A stretch of 64,000 nucleotides of DNA, taken from Ideonella sp. WA131b. Lineage in GTDB: Bacteria > Pseudomonadota > Gammaproteobacteria > Burkholderiales > Burkholderiaceae_C. The notes under the pieces are model-generated. The model saw nothing but the letters and a program-made list of their open reading frames with translations. It did not search any database and was not told where the DNA came from. Below, one piece after another: positions 36,334 through 45,960 of the stretch (within the stretch, counting starts at the first letter, position 1; each line of letters starts with the position of its first letter). The stretch is taken from positions 1,984,001-2,048,000 of the forward strand of contig JAGTJW010000001.1 of NCBI GenBank assembly GCA_023657425.1. Reading direction: 5' to 3'. Made by a program: the position numbers and the translations under genes.

Positions 36334-37053
36334 TCAACGGCGGCGGAAGATCAGGTCCCACACGCCATGTCCGAGGCGTTCGCCGCGGGCCTCGAAGCGG
36401 CTCTTGGTGCGCCAGGCAGGGCGCGGGGCGTAGCCGTCGGTGGTGTTGGCCAGACCGGGTTCGGCGGACAGCACCCGCAGCATCTGCTCGGCGTAGGGCT
36501 GCCAGTCGGTGGCCAGGTGCAGGATGCCTCCAGGTTGCAGGTGCGGCACCAGACCGGCCACAAAAGGCGGCTGGATCAGCCGGCGCTTGTGGTGGCGCTT
36601 CTTGTGCCAGGGGTCGGGGAACCACAGGTGCACCGCCGCCAGCGCAGACGTCGGGATCATCTCGCGCAGCACCTCCACCGCGTCGTGCATCACGACGCGC
36701 ACGTTGCCCAGCCGCTGCTCGCCCACGAGCTTGAGCAGCGCGCCGACGCCCGGCGGGTGCACTTCCACGCCCAGCAGATCGTGCCCCGGGTGCTGCGCGG
36801 CGTAGGCTGCGGTGGCGTCGCCCATGCCGAAGCCGATTTCCAGCACCCGCGGCGCGCAGCGGCCGAACAGGCCATCCAGGTCCAGCGGTTGTCCGGGTGT
36901 GTACGGCAGCACAAGGCGTGGGCCCAGCTCGGCCAGCGCACGCTGCTGCCCCGGTCCCATGCGCCCGGCCCGCACGACGAAGCTGCGGATGGGCAGGTGG
37001 CGTCGCGCCTCGGGCGCGGGGGTGTCGGTGTCGAGGTCCAAGGGTGGCGGCAT
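36334..37053 (-). CDS. trmB: tRNA (guanine-N7-)-methyltransferase
   Basis: 239 residues. Makes m7G46 in tRNA. SAM motif [14 protein letters not shown] and the family signature [16 protein letters not shown] with the catalytic Asp are present. Start ATG 37053; upstream in-frame residues run towards the tRNA gene and are not conserved. Convergent with uppP. Confidence 0.92.
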   Translation of the reverse strand: MPPPLDLDTDTPAPEARRHLPIRSFVVRAGRMGPGQQRALAELGPRLVLPYTPGQPLDLDGLFGRCAPRVLEIGFGMGDATAAYAAQHPGHDLLGVEVHPPGVGALLKLVGEQRLGNVRVVMHDAVEVLREMIPTSALAAVHLWFPDPWHKKRHHKRRLIQPPFVAGLVPHLQPGGILHLATDWQPYAEQMLRVLSAEPGLANTTDGYAPRPAWRTKSRFEARGERLGHGVWDLIFRRR

Positions 37054-37112
37054 CGGCAGGGGCGCGGATTGTGCCTGCCGGCATCGGCGCGGCGCTAAAC
37101 TCGCTGCCCGCG

Positions 37113-37186
37113 GCGGGTGTAGTTCAATGGCAGAACGGCAGCTTCCCAAGCTTCATACGAGGGTTCGATTCCCTTCACCCGCTCCA
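37113..37186 (+). tRNA. tRNA-Gly (CCC)
   Basis: Acceptor GCGGGTG/CACCCGC, D stem GTTC/GAAC, anticodon loop TTCCCAA (anticodon CCC), T stem GAGGG/CCCTT with TTCGATT, encoded CCA. The anticodon stem GCAGC/GCTTC has one C-U mismatch at the second pair. A TAAACT sequence at 37096 may be its -10 box. Confidence 0.93.
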
Positions 37187-37283
37187 GTCCCTGCCTCACG
37201 CTGAAGGCGGCAGTTGCCCAGCCCCATGTCGGGGCCGCAAGGGCTTGGCGAACGCAGGGCTCACCTTGCGGCATCATCGCCAG

Positions 37284-38195
37284 ATGGTCGATGGTGTAAG
37301 CCTTTCCGTTCAGGTCCGAGGCGCCGCCGGCACCGAGAGCTGGTGCAACGAGCGCTTGGCCGCCCTGCGGGCGCAGGGATGGGAGCCTTTTGACGCGGCC
37401 TGCCACAGCGGCAGCCCCGACGCCGTGCTCTGGCGAGCCGCTGACGCCGCCGCGCTGGCGTCGCTGCGCGATCATCCGGCACTGGCCACGATGGCCCACG
37501 ACAGCGCATTGGTGGTCCATGCCGATGGCGAATCGCCCGGCGACGAGACCGCCTTGCTGAAGCTCGGTGCCGAGGCCGTGCTGGCCGGCGACGATGGCGA
37601 GGCCCTCGCCCGAGCCCTGCGCCACGCCGTGTGGCGCAAGCGGGTCGAACAGGCTGCACGGCGCGCCTACGCCACCGACCTGGCCACGGGCCTGCCGCAC
37701 CAGACCCAGTTGATCGAGCACATGACGCAGCTGCTGGCGCTGCGCGAGCGCGAGCCGGCGCCGATGGTGCTGCTGGTGCTGCGGGTGGACGGCTTTGCGC
37801 AGGCCGGGCAGCGACTGGGCGCCGAGGCCGGCAACGTGCTGCGCCGCAAGGTGGCGGTGCGGCTGCGCGGCGGGTTGCGCGCCAGCGACGTGGTGGCCTC
37901 GCTCACGCCCGAGGCCTTCGGCGTGCTGCTCGGCCGCCTCGAGAGCAAGCACGATGGCGAACGCGTGGCCGCCAAGCTGCTGAAGGCGCTGGCGCTGCCG
38001 CTCAGCGTGGCCGGCCAGGCCTGTCGTGTCACGGCGCATGTCGGCCTGTCGGTGTTTCCCGACCACGGCAAGGACGCGCAAACCTTGCTTCAACGCGCCA
38101 CGGCCCAGGCGGCTTCGGTGGCCACCGTGGGCCCGGAGGGCTTCGGGGCCAGCGTGCACCGCATCGGCGGCCCGGCCGCCAACGATCCGCCATGA
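37284..38195 (+). CDS. Degenerate GGDEF-domain protein
   Basis: 303 residues. N-terminal half (1-115) is alpha/beta and receiver-like without a recognisable phospho-acceptor; the C-terminal half is a GGDEF fold beginning ATDLATGLPHQTQLIEHM. The signature loop reads TPEAF instead of GG(D/E)EF, so cyclic-di-GMP synthesis is unlikely; it may bind a nucleotide or a protein. Start ATG 37284. Its stop overlaps the next gene's start as ATGA. Confidence 0.8.
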   Translation: MVDGVSLSVQVRGAAGTESWCNERLAALRAQGWEPFDAACHSGSPDAVLWRAADAAALASLRDHPALATMAHDSALVVHADGESPGDETALLKLGAEAVLAGDDGEALARALRHAVWRKRVEQAARRAYATDLATGLPHQTQLIEHMTQLLALREREPAPMVLLVLRVDGFAQAGQRLGAEAGNVLRRKVAVRLRGGLRASDVVASLTPEAFGVLLGRLESKHDGERVAAKLLKALALPLSVAGQACRVTAHVGLSVFPDHGKDAQTLLQRATAQAASVATVGPEGFGASVHRIGGPAANDPP

Positions 38196-39052
38196 ATGCC
38201 GGGCACGGCCGGGGTTGGCCCTGGCTGGCCGGCGGTGCGCTGCTGCTTGTTTGCCGCGGCGCCGTCGCCCAGACCGAGGCTGTCGCCGAGCCTGCGCCGG
38301 CCGACGGCGAGCCGCCGCGCCGCTGGGCGGTGGCCGTGGGGGCGGTCGGCAACGTCGGACCGGAGTTTGCCGGCTCCTCGCAGGTGGGCTTCAAGCTCCA
38401 GCCGGGGCTGGCGCTGCGTTGGGGCCGCTTCAGCCTGGCCAGCCGCAGTGCCTTCGCGGTGCGTGGCGAGGGCGGCGCGGCACAAGGCGGCCTGCGCATG
38501 GAGCTGGTGCGCAGCGGGCGCTGGCGTTCCAGCCTGGGTCTGCGCTGGGACAGCGGGCGCGACGAGGACAGCAGCGCGCAGCTCGAGGGCCTGGGCGACG
38601 TGCGCGGCACCTTGCGCGCGCGTTTGGCTCTGGGCTACAGCTTCGACCACGGCTGGCGCACCGGGGTCTCGCTGACGAGTGACCTGCTCGGCCGCGGCGG
38701 CGGCTGGCAAGGTGAATGGAGCGCCGGCCGCGATCTGCGCCTGACGCCGTCCACCACCGCCGGTGCCGGCCTGACGCTGGGTTACGGCGGCCGCCGCTGG
38801 CAGCAGACCTACTATGGCATCAGCCCCGAGCAAGCCACGCGCACCCGGTACCCCGTGTACACGCCGGGGGGCGGTCTGCGCGACGTGACCCTGTCGCTGG
38901 GAGGACGCACCGAACTGGGCCAGGGCTGGGCGCTCTTCTACGGCACCGGCGTCTCGCGGCTGGTGGACGTGTCGGCGGCCAGCCCGCTGGTCCGGGAGCG
39001 CAAGGGCTGGGGCCTCAGCGCGGGTGTCGTCAAGCGCCTGGGGGGAGGGTGA
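38192..39052 (+). CDS. MipA/OmpV-family outer-membrane protein
   Basis: 286 residues with signal peptide (1-28, cleaved after AVAQ), then amphipathic beta strands of a small barrel (alternating aromatic pattern, GVGWS-type ends such as GWGLSAGVVKRL). MipA scaffolds murein synthase/hydrolase complexes in E. coli; other members respond to osmotic or antibiotic stress. Coupled to the GGDEF-like gene before and the membrane protein after. Confidence 0.85.
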   Translation: MNAGHGRGWPWLAGGALLLVCRGAVAQTEAVAEPAPADGEPPRRWAVAVGAVGNVGPEFAGSSQVGFKLQPGLALRWGRFSLASRSAFAVRGEGGAAQGGLRMELVRSGRWRSSLGLRWDSGRDEDSSAQLEGLGDVRGTLRARLALGYSFDHGWRTGVSLTSDLLGRGGGWQGEWSAGRDLRLTPSTTAGAGLTLGYGGRRWQQTYYGISPEQATRTRYPVYTPGGGLRDVTLSLGGRTELGQGWALFYGTGVSRLVDVSAASPLVRERKGWGLSAGVVKRLGGG

Positions 39053-39783
39053 GCTCGACCGAGCCTGGGCCGCCGGCATCCGCCTGGCCCCTGTGGCCGC
39101 TGGCGCTGCTGGCCGGCCTGCTGCCGCTGGTGGCCACCGTCGTGGCCACCACCTTGTCGATGCAACAGGGGCTGGTGCCGACCTGCAACCCGTTCTGGGA
39201 TGGCTGCACTTCGATCAGCCGGGCCGCCCGCCACGACCTGCCGAACCACCTGTTCCGTGCCTTGATGTTGCCGGCGGCCACCCTGCAGGCCGTGGTGTGG
39301 CTGCTGACGGCCCGCTGGCTGCTGCAGTGCGGCGCCGTCGGGCGTGGGGTGGCCTGGATCGCGCCGCTGGGCGTGGTGGCCGGCATCGCGCTGGTGGTGT
39401 ACGGCAGCTTCCTCGGCACCGAGGGCCCCATGTACCGCTGGCTGCGCCAGTACGGCACCGTGGCCTACTTCGGCTTCACCTGTCTGAACCTGCTGCTCAC
39501 CGGCAATGCCGTGCAGGCGCTGGTGCGAGCGGGCCGCCTGCGCATGCCGCGGGCGCTGGAGTGCGCGATGGTGACCCTGGCCACCACGCTGGTGCTGCTG
39601 GGCCTGGGCAACGCCATCGTGGCTGCGGCCTTCGGCGAGCCGCTGAAGGGCCGCGTCGAGAACGTCACCGAGTGGTGGGGCGCGCTGATCTTCGTGCTGG
39701 GCTTTGTTGCGCTGGCGCTGATGTGGCGGCGCGAGCGCGTGGTGCTCAGCCTGTCGAGCTTGCTCGGGGTCAGCCCGCGTTGA
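39049..39783 (+). CDS. Six-helix membrane protein of unknown function
   Basis: 244 residues, about six transmembrane segments (20-40, 66-86, 98-116, 135-152, 163-185, 210-228). A conserved-looking loop CNPFWDGCTSISRAARHDLPN between helices 1 and 2 and EGPMYRWLRQYGT before helix 4 recall Frag1/DRAM/Sfk1-type lipid-related proteins, but the match is weak. Start GTG 39049 overlaps the MipA stop as GTGA. It probably functions with the two genes before it. Confidence 0.7.
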   Translation: MSSTEPGPPASAWPLWPLALLAGLLPLVATVVATTLSMQQGLVPTCNPFWDGCTSISRAARHDLPNHLFRALMLPAATLQAVVWLLTARWLLQCGAVGRGVAWIAPLGVVAGIALVVYGSFLGTEGPMYRWLRQYGTVAYFGFTCLNLLLTGNAVQALVRAGRLRMPRALECAMVTLATTLVLLGLGNAIVAAAFGEPLKGRVENVTEWWGALIFVLGFVALALMWRRERVVLSLSSLLGVSPR

Positions 39784-39841
39784 TCACGGCGCGGCGTGCA
39801 GGCCCAATGGCAGGCCTTGGTCCGCCGCCGGAGGCTTTGCG

Positions 39842-40657
39842 ATGAACCCGTTCCGCCACCTGCTCAAGGCCCGCGGCGCGCGCGCCCCCACAGGCACCTG
39901 GATCTCCAGCGCCAGCCCGCTGGTGGCCGAGGCGCTGGGCCACGCCGGCTTCGACTGGGGCGTGGTCGACATGGAGCACGCCCCGGCCGACCTGATGGAG
40001 GTCGTGCACCTGCTGCAGGCCGTGGGCAACACGAAGATGGTGCCCGTGGTGCGCGTGCCCTGGAACGATGCCGTCATTGTCAAGCGCGTGCTCGATGCCG
40101 GCGCGCAGACGGTGCTCTTCCCCTTCGTGCAGGACGCCAGCGAGGCCGTGCGGGCGGTGGCCGCCACGCGCTACCCGCCCGAGGGCGTGCGCGGCATGGC
40201 CGGCGCGACGCGGGCCTCGCGCTTTGGCACCATGCCCGACTACCTGCGCCAGGCCAACAAGGGCATCGCGGTGATCGTGCAGCTCGAAACGCCCGCTGCG
40301 CTGGCGCAGCTCGAGGCCATCGCGGCGGTGCCCGGCGTCGACGCGCTGTTCGTGGGGCCAGCCGACCTGTCGGCGTCGATGGGCCACGTCGGCCACTTCA
40401 CCCACCCCTCGGTGATGGCCCTGATGACGGACGCCGCCCGCCGCGCCAAGGCGCTGGGCATGCCGATCGGCACCTTGGGCTCGTCGGCCGAGGCGGCCAC
40501 GCGCTACAGAGCCATGGGCTACGACTTCATGGCGGTGGGCACCGACCTGGGCCTGCTGATGCAGGGCGCGCAGTCGGCCATCCACGCGCTGCGCTCGGCC
40601 GACGACGACGCCGGCCACGTGCACACGCTCAGCGAGGGCACGCGCACCAGCGGGTGA
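39842..40657 (+). CDS. HpcH/HpaI-family aldolase
   Basis: 271-residue class II pyruvate aldolase: GVVDMEHAPADLMEVV with a metal-ligand Glu, PVVRVPWNDA with catalytic Arg, VQLETPAALAQLEAI and FVGPADLSASMG with the metal Asp. Cleaves 4-hydroxy-2-oxo acids to pyruvate (or oxaloacetate) and an aldehyde. Next to an aldehyde dehydrogenase (convergent), which could oxidise succinate semialdehyde formed from 4-hydroxy-2-oxoheptanedioate; other aromatic-pathway genes are absent. Confidence 0.88.
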   Translation: MNPFRHLLKARGARAPTGTWISSASPLVAEALGHAGFDWGVVDMEHAPADLMEVVHLLQAVGNTKMVPVVRVPWNDAVIVKRVLDAGAQTVLFPFVQDASEAVRAVAATRYPPEGVRGMAGATRASRFGTMPDYLRQANKGIAVIVQLETPAALAQLEAIAAVPGVDALFVGPADLSASMGHVGHFTHPSVMALMTDAARRAKALGMPIGTLGSSAEAATRYRAMGYDFMAVGTDLGLLMQGAQSAIHALRSADDDAGHVHTLSEGTRTSG

Positions 40658-40680
40658 TGAACCCGGCCAATCACGCCGCG

Positions 40681-40756
40681 GAGGAACCGGCTTTGCCGGG
40701 CCACGCGCGGGCGGCCCCATCGGGGGGTAGCGAGCGCGAGCGAGCTTGGGGGCTCA
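40681..40756. repeat. Burkholderiales intergenic palindromic repeat
   Basis: Starts GAGGAACCGGCTTTGCCGG, with CCGGC-TTT-GCCGG hairpin (40687-40699), then CCCC...GGGGGGTAGCGAGCG and GCGAGCTTGGGGGC. This layout matches a repeat very common between convergent genes in this order. It may act as a terminator. Confidence 0.55.
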
Positions 40757-42238
40757 ACGGATATCCCCCAGGCAGAGGTACTTGAGCTCGAGGTACTCCT
40801 CGAGCCCCTGGCGCGCGCCCTCGCGGCCCAGGCCGCTCTGCTTGACGCCGCCGAAGGGCACCTCGGCGGCGCTGATGATGCCGGTGTTGATGCCCACCAT
40901 GCCCGACTCCAGCGCCTCGGCGACGCGGAAGATGCGGCCGATGTCGCGGCTGTAGAAGTAGCTGGCCAGCCCGAACTCGGTGGCGTTGGCCAGTGCGATG
41001 GCCTCGGCCTCGGTCTCGAAGCGGAAAACCGGTGCCACCGGGCCGAAGGTCTCTTCCTTGGCGCAACGCATGCCGGGCGTCACGCCGGCCAGCACGGTGG
41101 GCGTGAAGAAGCGGCCGGACTGGGCCGCGCCCCCGGTGACCACGCGGGCGCCCTGTGCCAGCGCGTCGGCCACGTGCTCCAGCACCTTGGCCATCGCGGC
41201 GTCGTCGATCAGCGGGCCGATGGCCACCCCGGGCTCAAAGCCGTTGCCCACCTTCAGGGCGGCCACGCGGGCAGCGAGCTTCTCGACGAAGGCGTCGTGC
41301 ACGCCGGCCTGCACGACCAGGCGGTTGGCGCAGACGCAGGTCTGCCCGGCGTTGCGGTACTTGCTGGCCAGCGCGCCGTCGACGGCGCTGTCGAGGTCGG
41401 CGTCGTCGAACACGATGAAGGGCGCGTTGCCGCCGAGCTCCAGGCTCAGCTTCTTCACGGTGTTCGCGCTCTGGCGCATCAGGATGCGGCCGACCTCGGT
41501 GCTGCCGGTGAAGGACAGGTGGCGCACGACGTCGCTGCTGCACAGCACGGCGCCGATCTCCACGCTGCGCGCGGCATCTGCCGGCAGGATGTTGAGCACG
41601 CCGGCCGGCATGCCGGCGCGCTGCGCCAGCTCGGCCGCGGCCAGCGCGGTGAGTGGCGTCTGCTCGGCCGGCTTGATGAGCACCGGGCAGCCCGCGGCCA
41701 GCGCCGGCGCCACCTTGCGCGTGATCATCGCGATCGGAAAGTTCCACGGCGTGATGGCCGCGCAGACGCCGATGGGCTGCTTGAGCACCAGCACGCGCTT
41801 GCCGGCGTCGGTGGCCGGGATGGTCTCGCCGTAGACGCGCTTGCCTTCCTCGGCGAACCACTCCACGAAGCTGGCCGCGTAGGCCACCTCGCCGCGCGCC
41901 TCGGCCAGCGGTTTGCCCTGCTCGGCCGTCATCAGGCGGGCCAGGTCGTCGGCGTGCTGCATCAGCAGCGCAAACCAGCGCTGCAGCACGGCCGCACGTT
42001 CCTTGGCCGTTTTGGCGCGCCAGGCCGGCCAGGCGCGCTCGGCGGCGCTGATGGCGGCCGCGGCCTCGACCGGGCCGCAGTTGGCCACCTGGACCAGCTC
42101 CTCACCCGTGGCGGGGTCGGTGACGGCGAAGCGCGCGCTGGTGTCGTTGGCCGCCACCCATTCGCCGCCGATCAGCGCCTCGGTGCGCAGCAGGCCGGGA
42201 TCGGCCAGCAGGGTCAGCGGGGAGGTCTTGGTGTCCAT
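40754..42238 (-). CDS. gabD: NAD(P)-dependent succinate-semialdehyde dehydrogenase
   Basis: 494-residue aldehyde dehydrogenase. ELGGNAPFIVFDDADLD has the general-base Glu and NAGQTCVCANR the catalytic Cys; the closely spaced second Cys is typical of redox-controlled GabD. TPWNFPIAMITRK binds the cofactor. Oxidises succinate semialdehyde to succinate. Start ATG 42238, with GGAG upstream; residues before it are not conserved. Confidence 0.9.
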   Translation of the reverse strand: MDTKTSPLTLLADPGLLRTEALIGGEWVAANDTSARFAVTDPATGEELVQVANCGPVEAAAAISAAERAWPAWRAKTAKERAAVLQRWFALLMQHADDLARLMTAEQGKPLAEARGEVAYAASFVEWFAEEGKRVYGETIPATDAGKRVLVLKQPIGVCAAITPWNFPIAMITRKVAPALAAGCPVLIKPAEQTPLTALAAAELAQRAGMPAGVLNILPADAARSVEIGAVLCSSDVVRHLSFTGSTEVGRILMRQSANTVKKLSLELGGNAPFIVFDDADLDSAVDGALASKYRNAGQTCVCANRLVVQAGVHDAFVEKLAARVAALKVGNGFEPGVAIGPLIDDAAMAKVLEHVADALAQGARVVTGGAAQSGRFFTPTVLAGVTPGMRCAKEETFGPVAPVFRFETEAEAIALANATEFGLASYFYSRDIGRIFRVAEALESGMVGINTGIISAAEVPFGGVKQSGLGREGARQGLEEYLELKYLCLGDIR

Positions 42239-42302
42239 GGAGGGCTCCGGGAAGGCGGGGTTCTGCGGCACTGTAGCGGCCACGCGCGGCGGGGTCGGCG
42301 CC

Positions 42303-42308
42303 TACAAT
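42303..42308 (+). promoter_or_regulatory. Candidate -10 box of the toxin-antitoxin unit
   Basis: TACAAT two bases before the palindrome at 42310. The overlap of promoter and operator suits autorepression. Confidence 0.45.
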
Positions 42309-42309
42309 C

Positions 42310-42324
42310 TGGTTGATTCAACCA
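42310..42324. promoter_or_regulatory. Palindromic operator of the Phd/PIN unit
   Basis: TGGTTGA, one base, TCAACCA: perfect 7-bp arms, directly after a TACAAT box and 38 nt before the antitoxin start. Probably bound by the Phd-type antitoxin. Confidence 0.55.
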
Positions 42325-42361
42325 ACCCGCGCATCCTGACGGGGGACAACGGGAGTCGGCC

Positions 42362-42631
42362 ATGGAGACCGTGGGCCTGTTCGAGGCCAAGACGCATCTG
42401 TCGGAACTCATCGCCCGCGCCGAGCGCGGCGAGGAGACCATCATCACGCGCCACAACAAGCCGGTGGCGCGGATCGTGCCCTTCGGCGTGCCGAAGGTGA
42501 CGCCCGAACTCGTGCGCCAGCGGCTCGAGGCCGTGAAGGGCATGCAGGAGATCGGCCGCCGGATGGAGCAGCGCGGCGGTCCCATCACCACCGAGGAGAT
42601 CCTCGAGTGGGTGCGCGAGGGCCGGCGTTGA
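42362..42631 (+). CDS. Phd/YefM-type antitoxin
   Basis: 89 residues. N-terminal Phd fold VGLFEAKTHLSELIARAERGEETIITRHNKPVAR binds operator DNA (written here only by description: residues 4-38); the C-terminal helix EEILEWVREGRR binds the toxin. Start ATG 42362. The stop overlaps the toxin's likely TTG start. Confidence 0.9.
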   Translation: METVGLFEAKTHLSELIARAERGEETIITRHNKPVARIVPFGVPKVTPELVRQRLEAVKGMQEIGRRMEQRGGPITTEEILEWVREGRR

Positions 42632-43023
42632 TCGTCCTGGATTCGTCCTACGCGATGGCCCTGGTGATGCCCGACGAGGTGCAGCCGCCCAGCATGGCCA
42701 CGGTGCTGGCCGACGAGCTGACGGCGCCCTTCATCTGGCCGTTGGAGATCGCCAGCGCGATGCGCATGAACCTGCGCCGCGGCCGCCTCACGCCCGACGA
42801 CTCCGAGGCCCTGTTCAAGCGCATCGCCAGCCTGCGCGTGGAGGTGATGGGGCCGCCGCACGCCCTGCCGCAACGCCACGTCGACGCTGCGCAGGAGCAC
42901 GAGCTCACGCCCTACGACACCACCTACATCACGATGGCGCTGCAGTTCTCCGCCGCGCTGGCCACGCGCGACCGCGCACTGGCCGCCGCCGCTGCCCGCA
43001 TCGGCATCCCAACCTACAGCTGA
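42628..43023 (+). CDS. PIN-domain toxin (VapC-like ribonuclease)
   Basis: 131-residue PIN RNase. Acidic metal ligands are visible: Asp in IVLDSSYAM, Glu in WPLEIASAM, Asp in LTPYDTTYI and Asp in LATRDRALA. Cleaves tRNA or other RNA when free of antitoxin. Start TTG 42628, coupled as TTGA to the antitoxin stop and giving the family's usual beginning; GTG 42607 is an alternative. It ends only 24 nt before alaS. Confidence 0.85.
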   Translation: MIVLDSSYAMALVMPDEVQPPSMATVLADELTAPFIWPLEIASAMRMNLRRGRLTPDDSEALFKRIASLRVEVMGPPHALPQRHVDAAQEHELTPYDTTYITMALQFSAALATRDRALAAAAARIGIPTYS

Positions 43024-43047
43024 ACACGCCCGACCCGAAAGAGAACG

Positions 43048-45672
<2,625 letters not shown>

Positions 45673-45774
45673 AACCGAACGGGGCCAAGCCCCCGCTGAG
45701 GAGCGGCCCGCGATGCCTGACGACGGCGATTCCGAACTGTTGTGGGTGCCGCTGGCGGCGCTGGTGGGGGGCGC

Positions 45775-45960
45775 GAGGGTCTTCCCGGACCCTCACGTCC
45801 ACGCTCAGCCTGCCGGCGTGAAATCGCCGGCAGTCCTTCGCGAGGCGTTCGGGTCCTTCCGGACCCTCACGTCCACGCTCAGCCTGCCGGCGTGAAATCG
45901 CCGGCAGTCCTTCGCGAGGCGTTCGGGTCCTTCCGGACCCTCACGTCCACGCTCAGCCCA
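45775..45960. repeat. 74-bp tandem repeat, 2.4 copies, two hairpins per unit
   Basis: GGACCCTCACGTCCACG recurs at 45787, 45861 and 45935, exactly 74 bp apart, with near-identical sequence between. Each unit contains GGGTCC-TTCC-GGACCC and CTGCCGGCG/CGCCGGCAG hairpins. The third, partial copy runs into the last codons of rne and includes its stop. It occupies the gap between convergent alaS and rne. Confidence 0.9.

Noticed and set aside
37284..38195. Active diguanylate cyclase
   Set aside because: The GGDEF signature is TPEAF, without the residues for metal and GTP binding.
45713..45895. 60-codon open frame after alaS
   Set aside because: Its last two thirds are translated 74-bp repeat, and the period is not a multiple of three; the first 20 residues match nothing I recognise.
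45775..45960. Possible CRISPR array at the tandem repeat
   Set aside because: Units are contiguous 74-bp copies without unique spacers, and no cas genes are present.
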